Numbered from the stretch's first letter, positions 35,801 to 46,155 are shown. The stretch: 64,000 nt of DNA from Megaleporinus macrocephalus (GCA_021613375.1 CM038709.1:33345915-33409914), one strand, 5' to 3'. The notes: a model not told the origin generated them from the letters alone. Made by a program: numbers and translations.

Positions 35801-37785
35801 GATTGAACACCATCCCCTCAAAACATGATTACTTGATTAGTGTTTTGATGATGCTGGTGGAGAGAGCTATCTATCATGTTGATCAAAAAATCTCTCAAAG
35901 ATAATCAGTTGGGTTGAGATACAGTGACTGCAAAAGCCATTTACATAATTTTCACGTTCTTCAAATCATTTAGTGGCCCCTCGTGTCCTGTGTATGGGGA
36001 GGATTGTTTTCCAGGTAGAAAATTGAAATCATAGGATAAAAGTGATCAGTCAAAACAACTGAATTGTTTTGCAATTACCCTTCTGAAGAATGGACCCAAC
36101 TCACATTCAGAAAATGTGTAATCCTCCACACAGTATAGCGGAACCTTACTTTAGGCCTCTTGCACTAACTCACAAGCATCATGGTCATTGATTGTGTTTT
36201 TGTCTGCCTTAATTACAAGTTTCTTTCCACAGATCTAATATTCCTTTAATTACTGCTCATGTTGAAGTACATACATGCATATACATACATATATATATAA
36301 TGTGCTTCATGCTCCTCTCTCAGGCATGGTATACCATGAGGATCTGCCCAAGCTGGGGGAAAAGGAAAATTTGAAGGGGAGAAAGCAGAACAAGGCTGTG
36401 GAGAGCTTCACCTGGAACATCACTGTGCTCAAGGTAGACAACCTAGCATCACTTCTTTTTTTCAATCTGTCTCATTCAGATCATATAGTGGCCCTACAGT
36501 TTTCAGCCAATGCAAAAATGTTAATAGTTCTTCTGCATTAATGCCATGATATCTCAACTGAGACCCAAACGTTGCTGAAAGACTATGATAATACATGACA
36601 ATAAAGTAGTGTTTTATTCAATTTGCATCACACTTTTCTGATTACTTGGAAAATAGTCTAGCTCATACTGATCAGAAGAGCTCTGTGAACTCACAGTATA
36701 TTCAATGATAAAGGAATTTTTGACCTCTTAAATGTTCTATGCAGTGAGAGTGAAGACAATGGAACACAGGAATGATTTCCAGGATTGCATTAGTTTTATA
36801 AATAGGATATGTACATATGTAAATATATTAAATATACCATATATATTTATATATAGGCAATCATATATATGTGTTTTTTGTGGCTGCTGTAAAATCGCAC
36901 GCTTCTGAGCTTTACAGAGCTGTACAATTTCTATCTAAAGAGAAACTAAAGAGTCTTGAGTGCACACTAGACAATTATGCAAAGTGATGTTATCAGACAC
37001 ATAACAAGTTTCAGTTATAAGCAAAACACCTAGTTGCAGCATTATTATGTGTGTGCTTTAATGCAAACAGAAGAAGCCTCTGTGCATAAATATGTGTTTG
37101 GGAAACGTGGATAGAATTCTACTCTTTATAACAGGATAACCATCTACTATAAACAACTAGTAAGCTGAATTGAAAGTCATTGCTTTGAAGTTCTGGGTAA
37201 TATAAAAGTGGTGAAGTAGTAGAGGCACTTATGCATTGCCAATATTCAACAAGTGCTTTGGAACTTCATCTTCTCTTCTACTCTCTAAGCTCTCTTATGA
37301 GCTACTGCCTAAAATCACTTGTTCATAACAACACTGGCTCGCAAAACAAAACATATGAATGTTTAAAGTTTTGTTTGTACAGATTTTTGTTTTACAAATC
37401 ACGTTTTAGAGTTTTTTTTCTAATATGCTCATTTCAGCATATCATCAGTAATTATTAAATCTATCACAATGTGCAAAAGTGTGTTCTCTGCAAAACCCAT
37501 TTTCAAACATTTTTAACAGGAATGCCTAGGCTTTTGCATATGACTGCATCATTCCTTTAATGTTCTATGTGCTCAATATTCTCTCTCTCTCTCCCTCTCT
37601 CTCTGTCTCTCTCTTAGGGTCAATGTGACCTCCTGCGCACTGCTAAAATGGATGCTCTGGATGCACTGAGGCAGCTGGTGTTGGCTTGTGAGGCCTGTGG
37701 TCTGACCTTGACCTCCGATCTCCAGTACACGCCACACAGCCTGACTCCCAGGCGGGGTAGTAGTCACGGCAATGGGCGCATCTGA
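19775..37785 (+). CDS. plcl1: Inactive phospholipase C-like protein (PLCL1/PRIP family), seven exons, 5'-partial
   Basis: The spliced product is 1080 residues plus an unseen first exon. Joined exons: 19775-20398, 21691-23388, 28601-28963, 30713-30916, 33959-34034, 36324-36433, 37618-37785. All junctions are GT-AG and the frame stays open to TGA. Numbering from the first visible residue: PP1-docking KKTVSF 12-17, PH domain about 31-145, EF-hand-like region to about 325, PLC X box about 329-460, Y box about 546-690, C2 about 712-838, helical tail to 1080. Known for the family: it binds inositol phosphates through the PH domain, scaffolds PP1 and GABA-A receptor trafficking factors in the cytosol and at membranes, and does not hydrolyse PIP2. 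Seen here: the positions of the catalytic His, Asp and Glu of active PLC are Tyr342, Gly374 and Cys437. Segments such as [18 protein letters not shown] and [20 protein letters not shown] favour PLCL1 over PLCL2, but the divergence suggests a paralogue, so the symbol is provisional. The family is certain. Confidence 0.93.
20399..21690 (+). other. Intron within the usually single large PLCL exon
   Basis: 1292 bp with donor gtgagt and acceptor tggtttcag. It separates the PH domain from the EF-hand-like region (ETK / VRLRF). It holds a (TG)n tract at about 20775-20849. No gene or transposon was recognised in it. Confidence 0.8.
20775..20849. repeat. (TG)n microsatellite
   Basis: About 75 bp of nearly pure TG with TATG interruptions, intronic. 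The long Cys-Val and His-Thr open frames over it on both strands are artefacts of the dinucleotide. Confidence 0.97.
21691..23388 (+). CDS. plcl1: plcl1-like exon: EF-hand region, X box, Y box and start of C2
   Basis: 1698 bp, 566 codons (residues 209-774), phase 0 at both ends. Acceptor tggtttcag, donor gtgaga at 23389. It opens with the EF-hand-like helices ([15 protein letters not shown]). The X box starts near [13 protein letters not shown] at residue 329. Against active PLC-delta the first catalytic His is Tyr342 (22090-22092), the metal-ligand Asp is Gly374 (22186-22188), the second His region is shifted (GVDHG) and the Glu before NHC is Cys437. Residues 395-408 are 14 consecutive His (22249-22290). 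The X-Y linker is acidic (EVSEEDEE). The Y box opens at [11 protein letters not shown] and contains a Gln/Ser/Pro insertion at about 573-597. The Y end is strongly conserved ([11 protein letters not shown]). C2 starts near 712 and contains GEVIDPYV. Confidence 0.95.
22249..22290 (+). repeat. In-frame CAC/CAT repeat coding 14 histidines
   Basis: Fourteen consecutive His codons in the X box: six CAC, five CAT, two CAC, one CAT. The mixed codons show it is not a fresh slippage product of one pure triplet, although the pure blocks could still vary in length. It lies where PLCL1 has a short strand-loop segment next to the former active site. Confidence 0.98.
25755..26010. mobile_element. Teleost (otophysan-type) interspersed repeat
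   Basis: The segment runs from a CTCTGCATTTAACCCA-like start through CAGTAAGCACACTTGCTC and GGTGGGCAGCCC to GGCAACCTTCTGGTCACAGG. I recognise this as a repeat common in otophysan genomes. It has no coding capacity. Class is not assignable by eye. Confidence 0.65.
26020..26091 (-). tRNA. tRNA-Ala(TGC)-like sequence, probably a pseudogene
   Basis: On the minus strand it starts GGGGATG with a perfect A box (TAGCTCAGTGGTAGAGC) and a seven-base anticodon loop TTTGCAT, anticodon TGC (Ala). The acceptor stem pairs fully (one G-T). Defects: two mismatches in the anticodon stem, one in the T stem, and a T loop TTCCATA instead of TTCRANY, which weakens the B box. It directly abuts a repeat on its 3' side. 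It is either a decaying tRNA gene copy or the head of a tRNA-derived SINE. Confidence 0.6.
26512..26651. repeat. 35-bp minisatellite, four units
   Basis: Units start at 26512, 26547, 26582 and 26617, each beginning GCTATTTCACACTTA or GCTACTTCACACTTA and ending in a CTCT/TCTTT-rich stretch. Spacing is exactly 35 bp and divergence is low in the first half of each unit. Confidence 0.93.
26767..26831. repeat. (AC)n microsatellite
   Basis: ACAT units followed by about 47 bp of pure AC, intronic. Confidence 0.95.
28601..28963 (+). CDS. plcl1: plcl1-like exon: C2 domain
   Basis: 363 bp, 121 codons (residues 775-895), phase 0. Acceptor gctacacag, donor gtacgt at 28964. It encodes most of C2: the exon starts [20 protein letters not shown], then [13 protein letters not shown], then [18 protein letters not shown], followed by a very basic stretch ([15 protein letters not shown]). 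The first codon is GTG inside the protein, not a start. The last part (DLREDAL) joins [11 protein letters not shown] in the next exon. Confidence 0.95.
28964..30712 (+). other. Intron, no recognised elements
   Basis: 1749 bp, donor gtacgt, acceptor ttttctgtag. AT-rich, with short TG and CT tracts near 30125 and 30310. No gene or transposon was recognised. Confidence 0.75.
30713..30916 (+). CDS. plcl1: plcl1-like exon: post-C2 region
   Basis: 204 bp, 68 codons (residues 896-963), phase 0. Acceptor ttctgtag, donor gtgaat at 30917. It encodes [16 protein letters not shown], then YPCLEPLG, then LLNAYDT, which match the corresponding PLCL1 exon. A run of Pro and Gly (GPDGPPGA) replaces a Ser/Asp/Asn-rich linker of mammalian proteins. 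Confidence 0.93.
30917..33958 (+). other. Intron with one inverted-repeat element fragment
   Basis: 3042 bp, donor gtgaat, acceptor ccttcgcag. It contains a minus-strand fragment of the otophysan repeat family also seen at 9908 and 13320 (32457-32615). A low-repeat block at about 31680-31920 is a weak candidate conserved element. The (TG)-rich end at 33890-33950 precedes the acceptor. Confidence 0.75.
32457..32615 (-). mobile_element. Fragment of otophysan palindromic repeat family (copy 3)
   Basis: It starts TACACTGATCAGCCATAA, the typical terminus, and includes ATACTTTGTTATCCCC and CTGTTCTTCAATG, which are the reverse complement of segments in the copies at 9908-10265 and 13320-13795. Confidence 0.75.
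33959..34034 (+). CDS. plcl1: plcl1-like exon: helical tail, first part
   Basis: 76 bp, starts phase 0 and ends phase 1. Acceptor ccttcgcag, donor gtgggt at 34035. It encodes an amphipathic helix, [20 protein letters not shown], then QVQKE. The split Gly codon is completed at 36324, giving [10 protein letters not shown]. The frame continuing past 34034 is intron read-through. Confidence 0.92.
34035..36323 (+). other. Intron, no recognised elements
   Basis: 2289 bp, donor gtgggt, acceptor cctctctcag. AT-rich. The part at 35700-36230 has the texture of a decayed repeat, but I cannot assign a family. Confidence 0.7.
36324..36433 (+). CDS. plcl1: plcl1-like exon: helical tail, second part
   Basis: 110 bp, enters in phase 1 and leaves in phase 0. 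Donor gtagac at 36434. It encodes [15 protein letters not shown] and then [20 protein letters not shown], which is among the best-matching stretches to PLCL1. Confidence 0.94.
36434..37617 (+). other. Last intron
   Basis: 1184 bp, AT-rich. It ends in a (CT)-rich polypyrimidine tract at about 37580-37614 and acceptor ctcttag. No gene or transposon was recognised. Confidence 0.75.
37618..37785 (+). CDS. plcl1: plcl1-like terminal coding exon
   Basis: 168 bp including the TGA at 37783-37785. Acceptor ctcttag. It encodes [20 protein letters not shown], then VLACEACGL, as in PLCL tails, then a short divergent end [15 protein letters not shown]. It lacks the longer Ser/Glu-rich C-terminus (with RRSLE) that I remember for mammalian PLCL1 and PLCL2. 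Confidence 0.93.
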   Translation, partial: GQCDLLRTAKMDALDALRQLVLACEACGLTLTSDLQYTPHSLTPRRGSSHGNGRI

Positions 37786-39557
37786 GTCCCCTTCAAGCCA
37801 CAGTGTGGCCACTTAGCGATTCACGAAGACATGTAGAGAAAAAAAGACCATGGAGAGATAAATGGATGGATAAATGAAAATCTTTTCATTAGTGCAATAG
37901 ATGAGTTTCTCCTATACCAGCTGAGCTGAAGTGTAACTGGCTGAAGGGCTTAGACAACAGGCCTGTGAATGTATAGATCTGGGCTTCAGTCATGTACCAG
38001 AAGGACAATTGAAGAAAACTGCTCGATAACATGCTCAAAATGTTTTACTCAAAATGTTTTACTTCAAATGTTTTACTCAAAGTTCCTAAAAAGAACCAAA
38101 CTGATATGTAACATTCCTGCAATACTGTTGAATGGAGTTCAGCTCAACATACTGTAGTTTGATACCTCTCACGGGGAGCTGTTAAGCACCATTGCTCTTT
38201 TTTTTTTTTATGGGCAGGGCTGTGTCTAGCTTAGTTCCCATTTCTGTTGAAACTCCTGAAACCTGCATTCCAAATTGGACATTAGTTTTATGACCAATAC
38301 TCTGACCAGATCAAAGCAGAAGACCAGCTTATGTGCAGATGCAGATGCTCCACCCTTAGAGGCTCAGTCTCCTGTCACCTCAGGGCTCCACCTCCTGAGC
38401 TGTCATTCAGAATTTAAATGACAGATGGAGCTGCCTAGTAAGTAACACAGGACAACACATCTCTGTGCTTCCAGGTTTATTCTCAGATAGCTTACTCAAT
38501 CACGTTCATTCATGTCTGGCCCAGCACCAGTGGAACATCTCAAATGTTCCCCAGTGGGTTGGAATACATTTCCCTGGTACCTCATGAGAAGTAATAGGAG
38601 CTGCTTCTTGTCTCATTAAAGTTACAGAGCGGACATGTGTTCCCAGTGTTAGTGTGTTAACTGAGCCCTCTGATCAAACCCTTTACAGAGTGACCAGTTG
38701 TCGGCCTACCATAACATTCACCAACTGGCCAACATCTGCAGAGCTTACAAATATTCCAGAATGGAAAAATTGAAGGGCATATGGGTGTGCTATATTGTTT
38801 TGGCATGAACGAGACAAAGAAATTATGATTTTATTTTAGCTTTTTGAATGTCTGTCCAAAGGCTGCACAATGAACCTATAAATCTAATTCTCCAGTGAGT
38901 ACTGAATGAACAGCTAAAATCTGACAGTGGCTGAAGAACACAGTTGCGTTTACCAATGCCATGGCTAACTCCGGAGCTTAGATAGTTTAACACTTAATAA
39001 CAGTGTTTAGATACAGAGAAGGGAAAATGCAGTATTTTATTAACCGCTTTAAATGAAAAAAACTCTTAAAAGAACTTTCTCAATGCTAACACAGCAATAT
39101 AGAAATAAGAATATGTGACTTTTTTCTTTTTATATGGTTGAGAATTGGGTGTGTCAATAAGTATGTGTGTGAACACACCTATGTACGTAGCTAGGTGTTT
39201 GTAGGTTTGTATGTGTGTGGTTGTTGATTATAGGGAAGAAAAATACATAATCTGATATTCTGAATGTGAAGACTTTCTGCTGCCTGAAGGATTTGATTGT
39301 TGCTTTAAGAGGACTCACGATTGTTGATCCTGTTCGTCTTTAGTTTCTTACCTTGAACCACAATGGATTTTCCTTTCAGAGACCAAAGGGGCATTGCGTT
39401 TTCAAAGCATGAATGTGTACGAAAATCAGTAATAGAAACAGTTTGAGCCTTGCAGTTGACTTGCCTTTTCTCTCATTCCACCTGCACCTTCTTCTTTTTC
39501 TGTTTACTCCACACCATTCCCACTCTGTACACTGTGTAGATTTACTTCCTTTAGGCC

Positions 39558-39590
<33 letters not shown>

Positions 39591-40907
39591 TCTTGCTTGG
39601 GTGAGATATCAGCAGTGGTGCACATTGCCAAAGCCGTTTTCCTGTGTTTTAATCCTTCTCTTGTCTCTCTTCTTCTGTCTCGGAGCAAAGAATCACAGTG
39701 TCACAGTGCTTGTAAATGTGCTTGCGTTCTTGTATGCATCACATGTACTGTTTTTACCGTGCTAGAAAGAACCTTACCTAACCCATGAGGAACATTAGAG
39801 TTCATTAAAACTTACAAATCCAATGCTTGCCTAGTGTATAACCCTGAGGCACCCCTTCATAGCCTGTATGTGTGACCTGCCTCTTTTTTGACCCAGAACC
39901 TGTCCTGCACAGGATCTACTTACCTGTAAATGGGCCCATGACTGAATAATGAATGCCCAGCCACAGTATTAGCTTTCTGTTTCAGTTTACATGGCTCTTA
40001 CCTCAACACCAAATCAATGTAGGTCAGGAGGGCAGTACTGTAGCTCTATAGAGCGCTATTTATGTCTGTGAGATGTGGTGGAGTTAGATACCATTTGCCC
40101 GAGTTGAGCAAAAGAACCTGTAGTAAAGCACTGTTAAAGTAAAAAGGATAAAAAATACCCCCTCCTAAATGAAAAGTACAGTCTGTGAGTTCTTACCTGA
40201 TAAATTTATATTGGCTACTTAGCTTGCAAGGAACATGATGTATTTGGGTTTCGTACAAAAGATATAATGCATCTCATTGAGCCAAATTTTAGAATAACTT
40301 TAATTTAGCAAGAATATTTATTGGCAGTGAATTTATACTAGCAAATGTTGAAAAGCATTCACTTTAAATCATGTTTACTGTTTATTTTTTTTGTAGACAT
40401 AACCGTTAAAAAGCAAACACATGAACATTTGATAAAATATCCCAATTCTCATTTCTGTGAAGCACCAATCAGTACTGTTGAAGGACTTGAAGTGAAATAG
40501 GAGTCTTTAGATGCTGTGAGTTCTAGCTAGTATTTAAGTAGGAGTGGTCTATTTAATTTTAAATTGCAACTAAAGTGTACTCTAATCTGAATTTGAATTC
40601 TGGAGCCCTTCAGTATTAAGAAAAATCCGTCTGCCTCAGATTCAAGCATGCTTTGGTGTTCCACTGTTCATGTACCTGAACGGCTTCTCCAAAAGAGCAG
40701 CGTTAGTCCAGTTTGTCTTAAATAGCTCTCTTGGTTTTTTTTTCTGTGTTACTACTGTCCTCTTCACTTGATGTGCTTCTGTTGTGTCTGCCTTTCCATT
40801 GACCTTTACAAACAAAACTGTTATTGTTTTGTCTAACTGTTGTTATCTTTAGTCGTCCTTGTATAAACAAAGGGTATTTATTAAAGGTGACAAGTGTGTT
40901 TTAAACA

Positions 40908-40913
40908 AATAAA
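40908..40913 (+). promoter_or_regulatory. Candidate poly(A) signal 1 (AATAAA)
   Basis: Canonical hexamer about 3.1 kb after the stop codon, in an AU-rich context with GTATTTATTA just upstream. Confidence 0.45.
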
Positions 40914-41003
40914 CTTTAAAGCGACCTTGCTTTTATTTTGAAAAGCCAGTTTGTATTCTAAAAGATTAACATATATAATGTAACACAGATGTGTCCCAGA
41001 CTA

Positions 41004-41009
41004 AATAAA
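41004..41009 (+). promoter_or_regulatory. Candidate poly(A) signal 2 (AATAAA)
   Basis: Canonical hexamer followed by a T-rich and then GT-containing stretch (41010-41062), which fits a downstream element. Slightly preferred over the upstream copy. Confidence 0.5.
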
Positions 41010-41030
41010 GCTATCTTTTACTGACTATGC

Positions 41031-42960
41031 CACTGTTTCTCTACTCTTTATGCCCTGTGAGTGTAATAAGCCTATTTCTTTTGGTCTATTTGTCATGCTA
41101 ACTTGACAAATAGACTTACATTTATTATATTCATGTGGGTGGAATGGTCACTTCTTGTAACAAGTTCCAATGTCGACCACTAGGTGGCATTGTTTCGTGA
41201 CAGTGGACAGACTTGGGGCTGCAAATATGAAACCATTTGAGTAATAATAAACGTGTTATTATGCCCCTTAAATACATCGTGATGTTAAATGTAACATGAT
41301 ACATGATTGTGTATCAGTCTCCATTTGAACCTGCTCTGCAAACATATTCAACCTGAAAAGGGGAGAAAACTGATAAAAGTTGGGTGGATGGATAAAACAT
41401 GATTCTTATGGGCCCTAGTTGTAAAACAATTTGCTACATATACATATTACTATTTCAGACAAGATTTCCTAGAAATCCTACAGAAACAAACAACTCCTGT
41501 CATTTTTTTTATCTTATATATGTACATTTGTCTTCATCTCGCAGTCAGTTAATATTATGTGCTGGGATAAAGCGGTGGCTGGATAGGTTGGTAGCATTGT
41601 TAGGGACCCCCCTCCAACATTTGTCCATCCATTCACATTTTATAAATACTGTGAACCGCACTATCCCTTCATATGCTCTAAGCCTTTCAAACAAAATGTT
41701 ATTATTTCTTGATACATTATACTATAAGCCAGTTTAATGCTATGGAATAGCAAATAATTATTTTACAAAGGTGCCAGCATGTATATACTAAATCACAGAA
41801 TGGATTTTAAAACTGGTGGACTGAAACATGCTAATGTTAATAGTGTGGTCATAGTCAAATAATTAGCTTTGATTAGTTAATTCCTGCTCCCTAAGCATAA
41901 GCTTTATCTTAGTTTTACTGGTGATGGCAAAAAAGAACAACAGCACTAAAACATTGCAGCACAGGATAACACATGCCTTTCTTGTGATTGGACAAATGTG
42001 AAGTCTTTGTTTTAGTCTTTGAAGTCAATCAAACCAATGATATTTCTCATCGTTTTGAGGACCTATGCGGCATAAACCTATTATAGTATTTGGAATGCAA
42101 GAAAGACATAGAATGACAAATGTAATAAATACAGTAAACAAAATAAAATCCTGAATAGTAAAAGGTAGAAACTAATAAAACATCCATTTATAATAAAACT
42201 GTTATGAAATAATATATTATTTTTAAAATAGCATTGAGAGCATTGTTTCTGCTTTCTTGGCTTGTTGGAAGTCATCAGTGATGTACATAGGAGATTTTAG
42301 GCTGTATTCATGATCGACAAATATGATGCTATGGGGAAAAAAGACAAAAGTTTGAAGGTGGGTTATGACATCCTCTAAAAATATCACACTTAAATTTGAA
42401 AGCAATTGCTATTTTGTTGCTGTTTGAACAAAACCTTTAAAATGACAACAGCGTGTCACCTAAACTTCTTGCTTATAACTTATTACTTAAGCAAGAAGCA
42501 AGAAAACTGAGAACAAAATACACAGACACAAATGTTTTTTGTCCATGTATAGGTCTGTATCCAATAAGTCTCATTAGAGGTGAATATACACCATATACCT
42601 GAATATATGCACCACTAAACTAGCACAATATACAGAGAACACACATGCAGCCTTGTGCTCGGATTGCTAAATTCTGGCTGATGCCTGGAAATTGTTATTA
42701 ACATAAGCTCCTCTGGATGGAGACATTGCCATAGAATAAGGAATTACTCGAACACAGAACACAAAAAGCCAATTCACTGTAACGAGAGCAAATGTAATTA
42801 TTTGAATGTTTTGCTTGAGATGTTTGTAATATATTATTGCAGCTTCTTGTTTGTTTGATTAATTAATTAATTTAAGCTAATTCTCTGTAATAATGTGCAT
42901 ATGTCTTTTCAAAGTCTGCAAATATCCAATAACGGATGCATATGGACACAAGTCTTGCCA
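41031..42960. other. Intergenic AT-rich sequence
   Basis: No gene. A small scrap at about 41565-41590 (GGGATAAAGCGGTGGCTGGA) resembles the tail of the common teleost repeat. Otherwise nothing recognised. Confidence 0.5.
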
Positions 42961-42963
42961 CCC

Positions 42964-42966
<3 letters not shown>

Positions 42967-43026
<60 letters not shown>
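42967..43026. repeat. (CT)n microsatellite
   Basis: About 58 bp of pure TC/CT. Arg-Glu and Leu-Ser frames over it are artefacts. Confidence 0.97.
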
Positions 43027-43027
<1 letters not shown>

Positions 43028-43099
43028 GTCTCTCAGGGCCTGAGGGAACAGATGTGAAGAGATGGGACACAGTGGTAACTACACAGGTGACATGACAGG

Positions 43100-43345
43100 A
43101 AGTCAACTCCTAATGTAGGCAACATCTGGCCGCTGCTGGTGTGTTTTAAAGCCCGCCGTTATGATGGTGTCGCCCGGGGCCACACCACTTGCTGGGCGCC
43201 TGCAGGGGTCCCTCAGGGTCCAGAGGATAAGCAGAGAGGCCACAACTCATCCTCTGTACTCCCTCATCATCCTACTAAGGAGATGTGTTCAGTCGTCAAG
43301 TCCTCTTGCATGTAACATTGGATGAGAGACAAGGCTGCAGCCAGG
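43100..43345. other. Candidate conserved non-coding element
   Basis: GC-rich, non-repetitive (GTTATGATGGTGTCGCCCGG, GGCCACACCACTTGCTGGG), with no open frame of note. Its composition contrasts sharply with the AT-rich flanks. Confidence 0.4.
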
Positions 43346-44085
43346 TACTGAACGCTGGGAGGCACCAAAGCTACTAGACAGGGCACAATGACTAACACTT
43401 TACTAAGACTTTATGTGGAATTTCTACCAAATCTAACGTAAAGACTTAATTGTTAGGTAAATACGCCCATGGTCATTGTTGGTCACTGCATACATGTGCA
43501 GCTGATTAACTGTACAGTTATGCTATCGCCAACGTTAGTGATGGTTGTTTTGATCAAAAGTTTTGACTCCCCTTTGTAACCATACTGACACTATTTAATA
43601 CTATTTCCACAAAAAGAAGTATTTGTAATTGTATTTTTATATCAGTAAAATTATGGGGGTTGGGGGTGTTTTGAAGATATCTGAATATTGTATATATTGT
43701 ATTGATGAGAATAAATGATTTTGACTCCAGAGTTGGACTCAGAGTTGTTACTCATATTTGTTGTTGTTGAGAAAATATTTGAGCCTGCAATGGTGTCAAA
43801 GGAAAACTACTTAAGAAACAGATCAACACATGCTAGTTAATTGTTATTTAATGTTTTCAAATCATTAACAGGGATAATAATTTTTACCCAATGTGGTATA
43901 TGTCGGGTTTCCTCTGACCTGTTAAAGAGACCACATTTCAGAAGTCCATGAAAGCTGATATTGTTCATATATCAAATAGTGTCTTTCTCAAAAACTTTCC
44001 TTTTAACAATATTTAATATCATTTGGGAACTGAAGCCTCCAGTTGTTGCAGTTTCCTCACTCTTATTTGATGGAACACTGGGTCC
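43346..44085. other. Intergenic AT-rich sequence, nothing recognised
   Basis: No coding or family signal. Confidence 0.4.
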
Positions 44086-44089
44086 CATT

Positions 44090-44640
44090 GTGGTTTTTTG
44101 CTCACATGTTTAAACTGGGAGGTCAGTGTGAACCGCACCACCATACAGAATGTAGTTTGGCATGATCTTGCTAAAACAAGCAGTGATGTTCATGAAATTG
44201 ATGTTGTCTAGATGGCATGTATTGATCCAAAATGCATATGTACCCCTTTAGAATTACTGGTGTCTTTACAGATGTTCAAGTTGACCATGACAATAACACA
44301 GCCCCCTAAGCATGATGGATGCTGGATTTTGAACTCTGCACTGATAACATCTAAGATGGTCCCTTTTTTTCTTTGATTTCGAGAACATTATAACAGTTAT
44401 TTCCAAAAACAATTTGAAAAGTGTATTAATCAAATTACACCACACATTAAAAAAGATGTTTTTGATCATGCTACAAACTCTAAAATCATCCCTTTCTGTG
44501 TTTTAATAGTGTTGCAAGCATGAAATTTATAATTTATACAATAATAGAATAATTAGAAAGATAGAAAAAGTACCATAAACAACAGTTTACAAATCAGTGA
44601 TTTGTACTGCCCCAGGGTTTTGCTGGAATTGGGTTTGTTT
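44090..44640 (-). mobile_element. Remnant of a widespread teleost DNA transposon
   Basis: Contains GATGGATGCTGGATTTTGAA, AAGATGGTCCCTTTTT and TTCCAAAAACAATTTGAAA, landmarks of the antisense transposase region of a DNA transposon abundant in teleosts. Many substitutions and no intact frame. Superfamily not assigned. Confidence 0.6.
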
Positions 44641-44925
44641 GTGTTTTTTGTAACTCAATTTCAAAATATTTCATTAATGAAACTGAATAAACACACATGC
44701 TGCTCCTTTACAATGGCTACCCAAAACAGGGAGATAACTTATAAGAACTTAATAAATGTCCCTACTCTGAGAATGTTTAAGTGTGGCGTTCGTACCTTTG
44801 AATATAAGAGTGGGACGGTTCTGATAATGTGTCAAATACTTTGAAAAATCCATATTCATGAAAACCAGCCACTTGATGGACTAATGCTAGGAACGTAAAA
44901 GTGTCTTAAACAAAACAGTTATTTT
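44641..44925. other. Intergenic, nothing recognised
   Basis: May include the decayed end of the preceding transposon. Confidence 0.4.
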
Positions 44926-44929
44926 GGAA

Positions 44930-45460
44930 AATGCGTCATCGTTAGTGAGAGCAGTCAGTGGCGCCTATGTGAGCGGGGCCATTAGCAGCTGGAGCCCTCC
45001 GTGATTGGTTAGCCTTCCTGTAGCAGGCATGTTGGGAAGACGCTCAGTCGCCAGTGCTAGCCCGCCGCACTTCCGCCTTAATAGGGCCTGTTAATTTTAG
45101 CCTGCCGTGCTTCTCCGCGCCGGAGAGAGCCACTTTGGCTTTAATTACAGTCTTACTCGAGCGGCAATTTCGCTGTGATTGAGGAGGAGAGGAGGGGAAA
45201 AGAAGGAGCGAGAAAAGATCACCTCTTAAAAGTGTCTAAATTGCATCTTATTTTCCCCTCTTTTAAAGCACAACAAAAGGCACGGCAACAATAGCGCGGC
45301 GTGTTTCCTCCGCAGCAACAGCGCGTGGTGACCCATTAGCAGAGCCATTAGCTGGGCCCTATTAAAAGTGTCACAGGAGGACCGATGAGCTGTGATTGAA
45401 AAGTTTGTCAGGCAAAGTTTTTATGCTTCTACTTCACTTCCTCACATACTGCTTGGTAAA
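44930..45460. other. Strong candidate enhancer-like conserved element
   Basis: GC-rich, repeat-free. It has three exact copies of CCATTAGC (44979-44986, 45333-45340, 45345-45352), further homeodomain cores (TTAATTTTAGCC, GCTTTAATTACAG) and GTGATTG motifs. No open frame of note and no splice-flanked exon. Inferred long-range regulatory element downstream of the PLCL-family gene. Confidence 0.5.
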
Positions 45461-46155
45461 ATAATATTGTAATTCCTAATATGGTACAGGCCTAGCCTTA
45501 CATGGCCGCAGTGAGCCAAGCGCTACTGTTCTGAGCGTGTTCTAGAACTCCACAAGACTCCAAGTTCAAGACTGCCAACACTGAAAGAAGACCCTATGCT
45601 CAAGGTCAAGTTCATGTGGAATCTCATAGGATCACTAACATTCAAGTAAGTATAAGGAACTGCTCTAAAGCTAATCCATCTTAGGTTTAGAAGCTGATCA
45701 CTGATTGTGCGGTGGCACCCGGGGAGTCTCTAAATGAGGAAGAAGGCACTGAATAAAGAAAGCGCTTCCACTATGGTTCCCCATGTCAATCTTAAATCAT
45801 TTCCCATTGTTTAAGCGTTAGGTAGAGTTGGGAAGAGAGTTGTTTGGGAGAGGGAGTGTAATTGTCTCACTGTACCAATGTGGGTGAGAGTTAGCCCCCT
45901 CCTCTGGCCCTGAGGATTGAGCGCTACCTCCTACTGATGAGAGGATACCTGTGCAATCAGACGCCACACCAAGAACTATTGTATCATAATCACTCCAATT
46001 CACGCACTTCAGCTTTTACACAGTGAGATTCATTATCCTCCATCTCACAAGCCATTTAGGCAGGCTTCCTTTTTTACCCCCTAATTTGGGCCCTGCATTA
46101 CTTCTTGAAGTTCTCAGCTATTGGTGTTGATGTCTTCACTTCAAGACTCTTCCCA
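45461..46155. other. Intergenic, nothing recognised
   Basis: Moderate GC. A minus-strand frame at 45818-46003 has no family resemblance. Confidence 0.4.

Larger units (their letters stand above)
37786..41030 (+). other. plcl1: Probable 3' UTR of the plcl1-like gene
   Basis: No splice-compatible coding sequence follows the stop. About 3.2 kb of AT-rich sequence leads to two AATAAA hexamers. It contains a short tandem repeat around ACTCAAAATGTTTT (38033-38080), a (CT)n tract near 39558-39590 and AU-rich patches near 40875. Extent is inferred from the signals only. Confidence 0.5.
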
